Assembly: GCF_007120195.1 (NCBI RefSeq)
Contig: NZ_SKOG01000271.1
Coordinates: forward strand, 1-34,130
Source of the DNA: Aquisalimonas sp.
Lineage (GTDB): Bacteria > Pseudomonadota > Gammaproteobacteria > Nitrococcales > Aquisalimonadaceae
Direction of reading: 5' to 3'
DNA length: 34,130 nt
Shown here: positions 1 to 7,833 of the stretch, in pieces
Position numbering within the stretch: the stretch's first letter is position 1
Layout: the number at the start of each line of letters is the position of its first letter
Notes under the pieces: generated by a model
Databases searched by the model: none
Told to the model about the DNA's origin: nothing
What the model saw: only the letters and a program-made list of their open reading frames with translations
Translations under genes and position numbers: made by a program

Positions 1-173
1 ACGGGCTTGCCATCCCGGCTGATGAGCTGCCAGGTGTAGAGTTCCTTTTCCGTCAGCTGGTTGGCCATGCGTAATGGCTCCAGGGCGGATGCAAACGCCA
101 TGAGCGAAAAGCCGGGCACCAGCAGGAATCCCACCCGCTTTGCCTCGTTGATCGGGCTCACCTTCTGTGCCAC
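1..173 (-). CDS. GlxA-family (DJ-1/PfpI + AraC) transcriptional regulator, N-terminal part only
   Basis: This is the beginning of a minus-strand gene that leaves the window at position 1. The 57 visible residues contain VGFLLVPGFSLMAFASA followed by LEPLRMANQL and a TWQLISRDG segment. That is the opening of the DJ-1/PfpI-like domain of GlxA-type AraC regulators, closest in feel to the GbdR/CdhR group that controls glycine betaine or carnitine catabolism. The AraC DNA-binding half would lie outside the window. I chose the GTG at 173-171 because an AGGGGGAAA purine run sits just upstream at a normal distance and no ATG lies nearby in frame. The family call is firm. The specific ligand is inference from resemblance only. 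Confidence 0.82.
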   Translation of the reverse strand, partial: MAQKVSPINEAKRVGFLLVPGFSLMAFASALEPLRMANQLTEKELYTWQLISRDGKP

Positions 174-555
174 CTTTCCCCCTGGACACCTTCCCCACGC
201 AGCTGATGCTGCTGATCGCCAACTGCTCGAGGCCGCGTTCGTCGTCGCTGTGGGGCTGTGCGCGGCGATCGGCCACGGCGGGCCGTGTCGGCCCGCCGTT
301 AGGACACTGCTTTAGAGTACCCGATCACGCCGCAGCCCTCGGTTTGATAGCGCACACAAGACTCGCATTTTGGTCACTGCCGCCGACGACTGGCTTGCGC
401 GCCGAACCGGGCATCGGGTCCGCAGGAACGCACGCCATGCGCCATGGCACTTGGCTACTATATTGGCCAGTGACTTGATGATCTGGCTATGATCTGGCTG
501 CCGGCCGGGCCGATGCAGAAACAGCGGCTGCCGGCACGATCACGCTGGAGGAGCC
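174..555. other. Intergenic stretch without a recognisable gene
   Basis: Open frames exist here on both strands, but their composition is typical of chance frames in GC-rich DNA and I recognise no protein in them. The stretch separates the leftward GlxA-type regulator from the rightward SelW-like gene, so it should hold both promoters. I could not pick a convincing sigma-70 promoter. Confidence 0.5.
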
Positions 556-831
556 ATGAGCGAGAATGTGGTGGAGATCGTCTATTGCACCCGCTGCGGG
601 TGGATGCTGCGCGCCACGTGGATGGCGCAGGAACTGCTCACAACGTTCGACGGCGATATTGGAAAGTTGGTGCTCTGCCCCGGCATCGGCGGGGTGTTCG
701 AGGTGCGGGCGAATGGCCGAGGGATCTGGTCGCGCAAAAAGGAAGGTGGGTTCCCAGCCATTACGGAGCTCAAACGTCGGGTGCGCGACGAGATCGCACC
801 GGCAAGAAACCTCGGGCACGCGGACCGATGA
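556..831 (+). CDS. SelT/SelW/SelH (Rdx) family selenoprotein-like protein, cysteine form
   Basis: A 91-residue protein with the Rdx pattern: an early beta strand, then the redox motif CTRC within YCTRCGWMLRATWMAQELL at about residues 10-28. A GVFEV strand and a conserved IWSRKKEGGFP segment follow near residues 46-66. This is the thioredoxin-like fold of the bacterial SelW-like family. Where eukaryotic members have selenocysteine, this one has cysteine, so no recoding is needed. The family is generally taken to be a thiol oxidoreductase of unclear substrate. The start is supported by a GGAGGAG ribosome-binding site 3 bases before the ATG. The stop is followed by the first base of minor overlapping frames that I do not credit. 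It appears to be a single-gene unit. Confidence 0.88.
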   Translation: MSENVVEIVYCTRCGWMLRATWMAQELLTTFDGDIGKLVLCPGIGGVFEVRANGRGIWSRKKEGGFPAITELKRRVRDEIAPARNLGHADR

Positions 832-984
832 GGCACGTCACTTTACTGCCCGGCGAAATCGGGTGCGCCATCCCGTTGCGGCTCGCCCCCATAAAGCGCG
901 AGGGTATTCTCAGTGCGCCCGGTATCGAGGTCGGCAATGGGCTCGCGATGTCGTGGCAGACCAAGGCCTAAATCACCCGCCACA

Positions 985-1452
985 TCATGGCGACTCCTCG
1001 CGGCCCGGCGGCACAAGATCCAGCAGCGTCCTGCCGCTTTCCGGATCGAACGGTGCGGAGAAATGCTCGTGGGCGATCTTCCACTCCCCGTCTACGCGCC
1101 GGCAGCAGGTGGTGCCGCGCATCCATCCGGTCTGTGTCTCGCCTTGCTGGTCGGTACCACCGCAGCGAACCAGGTAATGGGCAAACGCGATGTCGCCATC
1201 GGTATGCACCCGAAGGTCATGGGCCTCGAAGGTCATGTCACCGACCATGAACGACAGGCACATCCTCCAGTGCTCGCGATACGATGCCGCATCGGTGAAC
1301 TGCAGTGGGCCGATGGCGTCGAACACGCGCAGGTGCGACGCGTAGCAGCCCATAATGGCGTCCAGATCCCCCACGATGGAGGCGTTGATCCATCGCTCGA
1401 TGAGATCCCGTACGGCGGTTTCGGCTGCGGGTTCGCGGGTTGTAACGCTCAT
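985..1452 (-). CDS. SnoaL-like / NTF2-fold (DUF4440-type) protein
   Basis: A 155-residue protein with the NTF2-like fold signature. It has an N-terminal helix with RDLIERWINASIVGDLDAI, then a YASHLRVFDAIGPLQFTD strand region, and a C-terminal GEWKIAHEHFSAPFD segment typical of SnoaL or SgcJ/EcaC-like proteins. Members range from isomerases to binding proteins, so the activity cannot be read from sequence. The start ATG at 1452 has GAGG about 5 bases upstream. It is the last gene of a minus-strand run of small fold-type proteins (YCII, VOC, DUF1428). Such clusters often carry a SnoaL protein, and this supports shared transfer or regulation. Spacing to the upstream YciI gene is about 212 bases, so it may have its own promoter. 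Confidence 0.85.
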   Translation of the reverse strand: MSVTTREPAAETAVRDLIERWINASIVGDLDAIMGCYASHLRVFDAIGPLQFTDAASYREHWRMCLSFMVGDMTFEAHDLRVHTDGDIAFAHYLVRCGGTDQQGETQTGWMRGTTCCRRVDGEWKIAHEHFSAPFDPESGRTLLDLVPPGREESP

Positions 1453-1664
1453 GTCTGCCTCGGCTTCTCAAAGTGTTCATGGTTTGAAGCAATGGCCAGC
1501 GCGGCACGCTCGAATGCGGCTGCCGGTACTGCCGCCATCGCACCAACGGGTAAGGCCGCCGTCACGCCTGCCGAAACCGCGCCGGCGATCCGCCACAGCG
1601 CCTCTATGCGCCAGGAGGCCTCCCCGGCGCGGTGGAGGTCCGTACGAGCCAGGACGGCGGCCGC

Positions 1665-2018
1665 TCAGGTGAAACACGGTCCCAGCGCACGGACTTCGAC
1701 GGTCGCCCACTCGGCCGCCGGGCACTCGGCGGCGAGCTCGAGTGCCACAGCCCTCTCCTCGCAATCGAGCAGGAAAAAGCCGCCGACGATCTCCTTGGTC
1801 TCCGCGAACGGCCCGTCGATGTAGTTGGGCTTGCCGCCGCGCACCTGCACGCGTACCCCTTCGGCGTCCGAGCGCAACGACTGGGCGTCAATCAGCAGGC
1901 CGCGCTCCTTGAGCATGTCGGCGAAGCGCAGCATGACGTCGTACAACTCCCGCCCCTGCGCCTCGCTGCGCTGGGCGCGCTGGCCCGCCGGTTCCACGAT
2001 CAGCAACATGTATGGCAT
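1665..2018 (-). CDS. YciI (YCII/DGPF domain) family protein
   Basis: A 117-residue YCII protein. It opens MPYMLLIVEP, and carries the family hallmark YIDGPFAETKEIVGGFFLLD around residues 65-84, preceded by a VQVRGGKP strand. These ferredoxin-like alpha/beta proteins have a conserved His/Asp active-site-like pocket, and most have no assigned reaction. The start at 2018 is backed by GAGG six bases before the ATG. The C-terminus ends in a short tail without further motifs. It lies between a VOC protein and a SnoaL protein on the same strand, one of three YCII paralogues in under 3 kb. It is shorter than the 4027-4440 copy and quite diverged from both others, so they are not recent tandem duplicates. 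Confidence 0.9.
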   Translation of the reverse strand: MPYMLLIVEPAGQRAQRSEAQGRELYDVMLRFADMLKERGLLIDAQSLRSDAEGVRVQVRGGKPNYIDGPFAETKEIVGGFFLLDCEERAVALELAAECPAAEWATVEVRALGPCFT

Positions 2019-2102
2019 AGCGATCCTCGCTCTTCAGTCCGCACCGGCCCGCGCCCCGGTTGGCACGGCGGGCCGGCCACACAGGATCACGCAGGCCGCG
2101 AC

Positions 2103-2516
2103 TCACGGTTCCACGTTGATCATCCACCCCACGCCGAAGCGGTCCACCAGCATGCCGAAGCACGGCGACCAAAACGTCTCGCCGAGTGGCATCTGCACGT
2201 GCCCGCCGTCGGCCAGCGCCGCGAACATCCGCTCGGCCGTGGCCGTGTCCGGCGGATTGATCGACAGCGAAAAGCCGCCGAAGTCCTTTGGATGCAAGCT
2301 ACAGTCATCCGAGGCCATCAACACGGCGTCGCCGATGCGCAGGCTCGCGTGCATGATTTTGTCGTCCATACCAGGTCGGATCTGGTCGGGACACGTGGCC
2401 CCGGGATTCTCCCGGTAGCGCATCAGCATGTCCACTTCGGCGCCGAGGGCGCTCTCATAAAACCTGACTGCCTCTTCGCAGCGACCATCGTAGAAAAGAT
2501 ACGGCTGGATCTGCAT
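2103..2516 (-). CDS. VOC-family protein, PhnB/glyoxalase type
   Basis: A 137-residue single-domain VOC protein. It starts MQIQPYLFYDGRCEEAVRFY, has ESALGAEVDMLMRYRENPG, and later LGETFWSPCFGMLVDRFGVGWM near the C-terminus. These match the PhnB-like branch whose members are often annotated as 3-demethylubiquinone methyltransferase-like but in fact have no methyltransferase fold. A longer frame begins six codons earlier, but AGGAGGA directly before the ATG at 2516 decides for the shorter start. It probably shares a transcript with its neighbours. The exact substrate is unknown. Confidence 0.9.
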   Translation of the reverse strand: MQIQPYLFYDGRCEEAVRFYESALGAEVDMLMRYRENPGATCPDQIRPGMDDKIMHASLRIGDAVLMASDDCSLHPKDFGGFSLSINPPDTATAERMFAALADGGHVQMPLGETFWSPCFGMLVDRFGVGWMINVEP

Positions 2517-2838
2517 CCTGTCCTCCTGATACACGTTGCTGCCACACTGCGACTCGTCTCTGCCGCGCTCAGGCTCGGTACAGATAAGTGCACCGCGCGA
2601 CGCGCGTCCACTCCTTCTGGCGGATTACCGCGGTTCCCCGGCGAGCGCCCCGCCACTGCGCTGAACCCCTCGGCCACCTTAGTTCCTGCCCGGCGAACCA
2701 GCACTCGGGCGCTCCGGGATCAGAAAGGCCGCCTGCCGCAGACGGCTCGATACGAGCAACTGAGCCAGGATGAGCCAGTTGCCTGGGCCCAGCGGCAGCG
2801 GTGCCGCCGGCCTTTGGGGGTGGCACTTGGGCGGTGCC
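2517..2838. other. Spacer without a recognisable gene
   Basis: Between the two VOC genes there is about 320 bases in which neither strand gives a protein I recognise. The frames present look like chance frames in GC-rich sequence. Its length suggests that something was lost here or that a promoter for the 2103-2516 gene is present, but I see no clear motif. Confidence 0.45.
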
Positions 2839-3336
2839 TTAGGGCGCCGCCCGTTCATACGCCTGCTTCAGGGCGCCGATGTCGAGCTTTGTCATCTGCA
2901 GCAACGCGTTCATGACGCCCTCGGACCTCCTTCGATCCTGGTCGTTGAGCATCTCGGGCAGGACTTCCGGAACAATCTGCCACGAGAGGCCGTAGCGGTC
3001 CTTGAGCCAACCGCATCGCTGCGCCTCCTTGTCCCCGCCTTCGGACAATCGCTCCCAGTAATAGTCGAGCTCTTCCTGCGTCTCACAGATCACCTGAAAC
3101 GACACCGCTTCGCTAAACTTGAACGCGGGCCCGCCGTTGAGGGCGACGAAGCGGACAGGGCCAATGTCGAATTCCACGGTCAGCGCCGATCCTTCCGGTT
3201 TCCCGTGAATTTCATGGCCCTCTTTTCCGTAGCGGGTCACCCTGCCGACGCTGGCATCGCTGAACACCGAGGCGTAGAAGTTCGCCGCCTCCTCGGCCTC
3301 GCTGTCAAACCACAGGCACGGAACGATCTTTTTCAT
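2839..3336 (-). CDS. VOC-family protein, PhnB-like
   Basis: A 165-residue VOC protein with MKKIVPCLWFDSEAEEAANF at the start, YASVFSDASVGRVTRYG, and GWLKDRYGLSWQIVPEVLPE near residue 120, then a C-terminal helix with MTKLDIGALKQAY. This is the longer PhnB-like type that forms a domain-swapped VOC dimer. Two starts compete. An ATG at 3354 overlaps the preceding stop as ATGA. The ATG at 3336 gives the family-typical MKK start and has GGAG eight bases upstream. I prefer the latter, and the six-codon difference is minor. Close coupling to the DUF1428 gene means they are co-transcribed. Confidence 0.9.
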   Translation of the reverse strand: MKKIVPCLWFDSEAEEAANFYASVFSDASVGRVTRYGKEGHEIHGKPEGSALTVEFDIGPVRFVALNGGPAFKFSEAVSFQVICETQEELDYYWERLSEGGDKEAQRCGWLKDRYGLSWQIVPEVLPEMLNDQDRRRSEGVMNALLQMTKLDIGALKQAYERAAP

Positions 3337-3350
3337 GTTCACAGCTCCGT

Positions 3351-3710
3351 TCATAGCTCCACAATCGCTTTGAACCCACCCCAGAACAACCGCGTGCCGT
3401 CGAAGGGCATATTCTTGACGTCAACATTGGCGATGCGCGGGTCTTTCATGACTTTGTCGTTGACCTGATCGCGGTGCTCGCGGGATTCGTACACGATCCA
3501 GGCGAACACCACGGTCTCGTCGTCCTTGAGCTGAACGCTCTGGGGAAACGAAGTGACTTTGCCGGGCTTTACGTCGTCGGCGACGCATTCGACGTACTCG
3601 AGCGCACCGTGCTCACGCCACACCTCACCGGCCTGCTGGGCCATGCGGCGATACGCGTCCAAATTGTCCCTGGGGACAGGGAGAACGAATCCATCAACAT
3701 AGCGCGCCAT
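3351..3710 (-). CDS. DUF1428 family protein (YbaA-like)
   Basis: A 119-residue protein that starts MARYVDGFVLPVPRDNLDAY and carries the DUF1428 features AWIVYESREHRDQVNDKVM and DVKNMPFDGTRLFWGGF. The family has a ferredoxin-like (dimeric alpha-beta barrel) fold similar to YCII and ABM proteins; no reaction is established. The ATG at 3710 has GGAGA about nine bases upstream. A longer frame reaching 3833 has no family resemblance before this point. Its stop overlaps a possible start of the downstream VOC gene, showing an operon. Confidence 0.92.
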   Translation of the reverse strand: MARYVDGFVLPVPRDNLDAYRRMAQQAGEVWREHGALEYVECVADDVKPGKVTSFPQSVQLKDDETVVFAWIVYESREHRDQVNDKVMKDPRIANVDVKNMPFDGTRLFWGGFKAIVEL

Positions 3711-3727
3711 TGTGCTTGTCTCCATGC

Positions 3728-3976
3728 TTAACCATAGGTGGGCCGCTGGGGCCAGCCGACTGGAGAGTCCTCCCAGTCTTCCTGGCGGCCGAGGGCGGTG
3801 AGATCGAGAAAGTAAGTAGGAGCCGCCTGCCATCTCGCAGCCACGCCTCTCCTTCTAGCCCCTGGAAGTACATCCTCCTCCTTCCCGCGGACCAAGGGCA
3901 GACGCCGGCAGGTGGCGCTAAGCGCGTCGCGGTCCCGGGGCACAAGCCTGGGCATGGCTCGCTTGTTTGTCGTCAT
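3728..3976 (-). CDS. Possible small protein of unknown function
   Basis: An 82-residue frame on the minus strand fills the gap between the 4027 YCII gene and the DUF1428 gene. I credit it only because a GGAGG sits about nine bases before its ATG and the reading direction and spacing fit the operon. The sequence (start [17 protein letters not shown]) resembles nothing I know. It has many arginines, which is what a chance frame in GC-rich DNA looks like. It could equally be untranslated spacer of about 300 bases. Confidence 0.25.
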   Translation of the reverse strand: MTTNKRAMPRLVPRDRDALSATCRRLPLVRGKEEDVLPGARRRGVAARWQAAPTYFLDLTALGRQEDWEDSPVGWPQRPTYG

Positions 3977-4026
3977 GATTTCGCCCCTCCAACCCCAGGT
4001 TTCGATTGCCGATTGCCGTCCATGGG

Positions 4027-4440
4027 CTATTCACCGCCGACGCCCATCCGGCGAAACCGTTCGATGGCCTCGCTCGGCTCGAAATCCTCCAGATCGAACA
4101 TTTTTCTCACTTCGATCTCGCAGGCCTCGCCTTCGCCGCGGGGGTTGGGGAAACGCATGGCCCATTGCACCGCCTCTTCGCGGGAGTTGACCCGGATGGT
4201 GGTGTAGCCGCCGATCAGTTCCCTGGTCTCGGCGAACGGGCCGTCCACCACACTGCGTGTCGCACCGGCATACCGGATCCGAAATCCCTTCGAGCTGGGC
4301 TGGAGTCCGGAGGCGTCCACCAGAACCCCGGCCTGTTCGAGCTCCTCGTGGTAGTCCGCCATCGCAGCGATGGCCTCCGGGTCGGGCATGGCGCCCGCTT
4401 CGACTTTCTCATCACCCTTGACGATGATCATGAATCGCAT
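4027..4440 (-). CDS. YCII/DGPF-domain protein
   Basis: A 137-residue DGPF protein: [16 protein letters not shown] at the start, [16 protein letters not shown], the hallmark [16 protein letters not shown] at about residues 64-79, and a [21 protein letters not shown]-terminal region. This longer form is the one typically found in genomic association with ECF42-type sigma factors and other DGPF proteins. The ATG at 4440 is chosen over an earlier in-frame start because AGGAGG precedes it by about six bases. It ends with an acidic tail. It is separated from the upstream YCII gene by 48 bases, so co-transcription is likely. Confidence 0.93.
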   Translation of the reverse strand: MRFMIIVKGDEKVEAGAMPDPEAIAAMADYHEELEQAGVLVDASGLQPSSKGFRIRYAGATRSVVDGPFAETRELIGGYTTIRVNSREEAVQWAMRFPNPRGEGEACEIEVRKMFDLEDFEPSEAIERFRRMGVGGE

Positions 4441-4488
4441 GACTGTCCTCCTCGCTCTGTCGTTTTGAGTCCGCACTCAGCATTCCGG

Positions 4489-4833
4489 TCATGCCGCAAC
4501 CGGCCGCACCTCGACGCAGCCGAAGCGGCCGGGCGGGATGTGGGAGGCGATGCGGATCGCCTCGTTCAGGTCCCTTGCCTCGATCAGGAAAAAGCCGGCC
4601 AGCTGCTCTTTGGTCTCCGCAAACGGACCGTCGGTAATGGACACATGGTCGCCGCGGGTGCGCACGGTGCTGGCGGTCTGGACCGACTCCAGGCGCTCAC
4701 AGGCCACGAGCCGGCCCCTCGCGCGCAGCTCATCGGCGTGGGCCAGGCAGTCCTGGCCGACTTGCTCCACGAGCTCCGCGGGGGTGTCGGCAAGCTGTTG
4801 TTCATCGACATAGATCAGGCACAGGTACTTCAT
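4489..4833 (-). CDS. YCII/DGPF-domain protein
   Basis: A 114-residue DGPF protein that starts MKYLCLIYVDEQQLADTPAE, has DGPFAETKEQLAGFFLIEARD around residues 68-88 and finishes ASHIPPGRFGCVEVRPV. This is the canonical short YCII form. GGAGGGG lies four bases upstream of the ATG at 4833, a strong site. It is the first gene of the minus-strand run, so the operon promoter should lie in 4834-5050. In many genomes this exact type of gene sits directly beside an ECF sigma-factor gene. None is present upstream or downstream here, so if an ECF factor controls the set it acts in trans. Confidence 0.93.
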   Translation of the reverse strand: MKYLCLIYVDEQQLADTPAELVEQVGQDCLAHADELRARGRLVACERLESVQTASTVRTRGDHVSITDGPFAETKEQLAGFFLIEARDLNEAIRIASHIPPGRFGCVEVRPVAA

Positions 4834-5101
4834 TGGCCCCTCCGGTCAACGAGGTCGCGGGCATCCGCTGCCATCAGTCGTTGCCCCAATTGCCTCTATC
4901 CCGTAGTCGTTCTGGTAACGGCTGTTTCGACATCCGTCCGGCGGAAGCGCGCGTAATCTTGGCCAAATGTTGCTTTCGGATGCACTGCCCGGCGCCTGGC
5001 GGACGAGCTCCAGGCCACGACGGTGGCGCTCAGACTGCGGCCGGTATGGGAGTTCAGGCGTGCGTGGTGGGCCCGGGGCCAGCAAGAAAGGGGGGGCGAT
5101 A

Positions 5102-6109
5102 CTACAACTCGAAGCAGATCTTGCCTACGTGGGCACCCGCTTCCATACGCCGCAGGCCGTCTGGCACCGCATCGAAGGGCAGCGTGGTGTCGATGACCGG
5201 GCGCAACCCGTGTTGCGCGATGGTACGGCTCATGTCCTCGAAATGCGCCCGGCTGCCGACGGAGAGGCCAATCAGCCGCAGGTTCTTGCCATAGATGGAG
5301 CGCATGGCGATCTCCTGGGAGAAACCGGAGAGCACGCCGATGATCATCACCTTGCCACCCACCCGGGCGGCTTTCAGGGAGCGGTTGATGCTCTCCTTGC
5401 CGCCGAGTTCCAGGATGTGATCTACGCCGACACCGTCCGTGAGCTCCATGACGGCGCGCTCCCATTCCGGCGTGCTGCGGTAGTTGATCAGGTCATCGGC
5501 CCCGCGTGCGCGGGCCTGCTCCAGCTTCTTGTCGCTGCTGGAGATAACGATTGCGCGTGCGCCGAGGACCTTGGCGAACATCAGTGCGAAGGTCGCCACG
5601 CCGCCCGTGCCCTGCAGCAGGACAGTGTCGTGGGGCCGCAGCTCGCCCTCCACCACCAGCGCGCGCCAGGCGGTCAGCGCGGCGCACGGCAGGGTGGCCG
5701 CCTCGGACAGCGACAGGTGCGCGGGAAAGTGGGCCACGCCCTCGGCGTCGAGGAGCATCTCCGCCTGCAGCACACCGGGCAGCGGCCCACCGAGGGCCTT
5801 GCTGCGCCGTTCGGCCGTGGGCCCGCCGTCGATCCAGGACTGAAAGAACATGGGGCAGACGCGATCACCCTCCGCCACGCGGGTAACGCCGTCGCCGACC
5901 TGGATTACCTCGCCGGCGCCGTCAGAAAAGGGGATCAGGGGCAGCTTTACGCCGGGGCTTTTACCCTGCACGGTCATGAGGTCGCGGTAATTCAGTGACG
6001 CGGCACCCATCCCCACAACAATCTGGCCTGGGCGGGCGGTTGGGGCGGGGTTGTCCACCAGCCGCAGGTGCTCGATCCCCCAATCATCTTGCAGCTCCCA
6101 TGCGCGCAT
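5102..6109 (-). CDS. Zinc-independent MDR-family NAD(P)-dependent alcohol dehydrogenase / quinone oxidoreductase-like
   Basis: A 335-residue medium-chain dehydrogenase/reductase. It shows the GroES-like N-domain with ASLNYRDLMTVQGK and PLIPFSDGAGEV, then the nucleotide-binding motif GTGGVATFALMFAKVLGA and GADDLINYRSTPEWE. The catalytic-zinc cysteine and the four-Cys structural zinc lobe are absent, so it belongs to the quinone-reductase-like branch that reduces activated double bonds or quinones. The frame stays open for another 114 codons upstream. MRAWELQDDWGIEHLRL is the normal family start, and GGGAG lies six bases before this ATG, so 6109 is taken. The upstream open part encodes something unrelated (see 6182-6346). 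Confidence 0.9.
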   Translation of the reverse strand: MRAWELQDDWGIEHLRLVDNPAPTARPGQIVVGMGAASLNYRDLMTVQGKSPGVKLPLIPFSDGAGEVIQVGDGVTRVAEGDRVCPMFFQSWIDGGPTAERRSKALGGPLPGVLQAEMLLDAEGVAHFPAHLSLSEAATLPCAALTAWRALVVEGELRPHDTVLLQGTGGVATFALMFAKVLGARAIVISSSDKKLEQARARGADDLINYRSTPEWERAVMELTDGVGVDHILELGGKESINRSLKAARVGGKVMIIGVLSGFSQEIAMRSIYGKNLRLIGLSVGSRAHFEDMSRTIAQHGLRPVIDTTLPFDAVPDGLRRMEAGAHVGKICFEL

Positions 6110-6181
6110 GGCCTGCTCCCGTGTGTGCATTGCGTAATAACTGTAGCCCAAGTTGGGATGCATGGAGGTCGGCGGCCGGGT

Positions 6182-6346
6182 GAAACCCCGGCCACGTTGA
6201 TTTTCCAACTCCTCCCGCGCACGAGCGGACACTTCCTCGCCCAAGACCGGCTTTACCAGGCCCTGTTCGAACTCCCGGCTGCGCCGCTGGACCGCCTCGA
6301 GCCAGGCCCGCTCCACTTCTAATGTCCTCGGAGGCAACTGCCATTC
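6182..6346 (-). pseudogene. Remnant of an addiction-module antitoxin (Unstab_antitox/TIGR02574-like)
   Basis: In the same frame as, and upstream of, the MDR dehydrogenase is a stretch reading RTLEVERAWLEAVQRRSREF then EQGLVKPVLGEEVSARAREE. This W-x-x-E-v-x-R-R-x-r-E-F-e-x-G-x-V-K-P-x-x-g-E-E-V-x-A-R-a-R pattern is the C-terminal half of the small putative addiction-module components that pair with RelE/ParE-type toxins. The N-terminal half with its start codon is missing, no toxin follows, and the frame simply runs into spacer before the dehydrogenase. I read it as a dead fragment, not a fusion protein. The match is by eye. Confidence 0.55.
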
Positions 6347-6401
6347 TCTAGCTTTCAGGACGGAATCACTTGCCGGAGATCGGCGATGGTCGGGATACGG
6401 T

Positions 6402-6440
6402 CCGTTCCCGGCCGGCCCGGTGCGGGCCGACCGGGAACGG
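6402..6440 (-). terminator. Strong hairpin downstream of the cytochrome c peroxidase gene
   Basis: CCGTTCCCGG (6402-6411) pairs with CCGGGAACGG (6431-6440). After one mismatch the inner arms CGGCCCG and CGGGCCG also pair around a GTG loop, giving 17 of 18 pairs. It begins eight bases after the stop codon of the minus-strand peroxidase gene. There is no T-rich tract after it, so it may act by a different mechanism or as an mRNA 3' stabiliser. Confidence 0.7.
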
Positions 6441-6447
6441 GTCGCCA

Positions 6448-7455
6448 TCACGGCAGGGCGGGGAAGCTGACGTCAGGCATTTCGCCGGTCAGGGCGTGCA
6501 TGAACGCGTCGATGTCGTCCACCGTCTCCTCTTCGAGTTTGCTGCCGAGCATCTGCTCGGCCATCAGCTGGATGGCATCGTGCAGATTGTCCACCTTGCC
6601 GTTGTGGAAGTAGGGGTAGGTAACGGCAACGTTACGCAGCCCCGGCGTGCGGAAACGGAACTGGTCGTCCTCCTCGCCGGTGACAATGTAGCGGCCCTCG
6701 TCCGTCGGCCCTTCCGGCAACTCGAAGCGGTGGAACCCACCGTCCGTGAGTGCCGGGCCGTGATGGCAGGCGACACAGCCATTGTCCACGAACGCCGCCA
6801 TGCCCCGCTTCTGCTGCTCGGTCATAGCCTGCATGTCGCCACGCAGGTAGCGGTCGAAGGGCGAGTTCGGCGTGTTCAGGGTCCGCTGGAAGCTCGCCAG
6901 CGCCTTGGCCACGTTGTCGGCCGTGAGGGGATCATCGTCGCCCGGGAAGGCCTCGCCGAAGCTCTTGTGGTACTCCTCGAACCCGTCCAGGCGCTCCAGC
7001 GCCTCGTCCAGATCCATGGCCATTTCCACCTCCGCCTCGATGGGACCCAGCGCCTGCCCCTCAAGGTCCGGCTCACGGCCGTCCCAGAACTGGGAGTCGA
7101 GGAAACCGGAATTGAGTACCGTCGGCGTGTTGCGGTCACCGACCTGCCCCTCGTGGCCCACGGACTGCGGGATGCGGTCCGCCCAGCCCAGGGCCGGGTT
7201 GTGGCAGGTGGCGCAGCTGATCACGCCGCTGGATGAGATTCGCGGCTCGAAGAACAGCATCTTGCCGAGTTCGATTTTCTCTGCGGTCAGCGAATTGTCT
7301 GCCGGGATGGGCGGCAGCGCCGGCAGGGGCTCGAAACGTTCACGGTACTCGCCGTAGCCGTCATCGGCGATGGCCTGCCCGGCGATGCCCAGTGTCATGG
7401 TTCCCGCGAGGACCAGCGCGCCGGCCCAGAACCCTGTGCGTTTGATTGAGCGCAT
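6448..7455 (-). CDS. Periplasmic di-haem cytochrome c peroxidase (CcpA/MauG family)
   Basis: A 335-residue secreted protein. The N-terminus has a Sec signal peptide (two basic residues, a hydrophobic stretch to about residue 30, then AIADDG). Two haem c motifs follow: CATCH near residue 81 in SGVISCATCHNPALGWAD, and CVACH near residue 227 in DNGCVACHHGPALTDGG. NTPTVLNSGFLDSQFWDGRE and FRTPGLRNVAVTYPYFHNG are classic for bacterial di-haem peroxidases, which reduce hydrogen peroxide with electrons from c-type cytochromes or azurin. The length matches the family. AAGGAGGG lies ten bases before the ATG. It is transcribed away from msrP-msrQ, so two oxidative-damage functions share a divergent intergenic region. 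Confidence 0.95.
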   Translation of the reverse strand: MRSIKRTGFWAGALVLAGTMTLGIAGQAIADDGYGEYRERFEPLPALPPIPADNSLTAEKIELGKMLFFEPRISSSGVISCATCHNPALGWADRIPQSVGHEGQVGDRNTPTVLNSGFLDSQFWDGREPDLEGQALGPIEAEVEMAMDLDEALERLDGFEEYHKSFGEAFPGDDDPLTADNVAKALASFQRTLNTPNSPFDRYLRGDMQAMTEQQKRGMAAFVDNGCVACHHGPALTDGGFHRFELPEGPTDEGRYIVTGEEDDQFRFRTPGLRNVAVTYPYFHNGKVDNLHDAIQLMAEQMLGSKLEEETVDDIDAFMHALTGEMPDVSFPALP

Positions 7456-7521
7456 CGGTGGTGCCCTCCTTCTTGTTCGCCTGGCGGCGCTTGCATTGGA
7501 AATCGAACGAGATTGAGTCCA

Positions 7522-7550
7522 AACATACCGACCGGAGAACCCGGTGTAAA
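7522..7550 (-). promoter_or_regulatory. Candidate sigma-70 promoter for the cytochrome c peroxidase gene
   Basis: Read on the minus strand there is TTTACA, a 17-base spacer and TATGTT, ending about 65 bases before the peroxidase start. The spacer contains the inverted repeat ACCGG-AGAAC-CCGGT, which could be an operator half-site pair. The surrounding sequence is distinctly AT-richer than the genes. Confidence 0.4.
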
Positions 7551-7833
7551 AAGGTAATTATTCTGCTTATTCCCGCTCAAAACATGCATCCGAGATATTG
7601 TTTCATAGTGGGCCAAGAATCCAGCTGGCATGGCACCCCCGTGAACGCGCCATTTTCCGCCGGTCTGGGCGCTCGATCCAGAAATCAGGGCCCCGAAAAC
7701 CAGAGCTCCCTGATTGACACGAGAGCACGACGCCAAAAAGAGGAATTTACGATGCTGCTTTTGGGTGCATTCCAGGTTGGCAACACATCCAATTTCCACG
7801 ATCATGGCGAATGAATCTGCACCGGAGCACGCC

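Noticed and set aside
828-971. A 47-codon plus-strand frame overlapping the SelW-like stop
   Set aside because: It overlaps as ATGA, which is suggestive, but the sequence resembles nothing known and there is no clear ribosome-binding site, so it was left out of the feature list.
6110-6451. A 114-residue N-terminal extension of the MDR dehydrogenase, i.e. an antitoxin-dehydrogenase fusion
   Set aside because: The dehydrogenase has its own good ribosome-binding site and family-typical start at 6109, and the stretch before it lacks a sound start. A remnant in the same frame is simpler.
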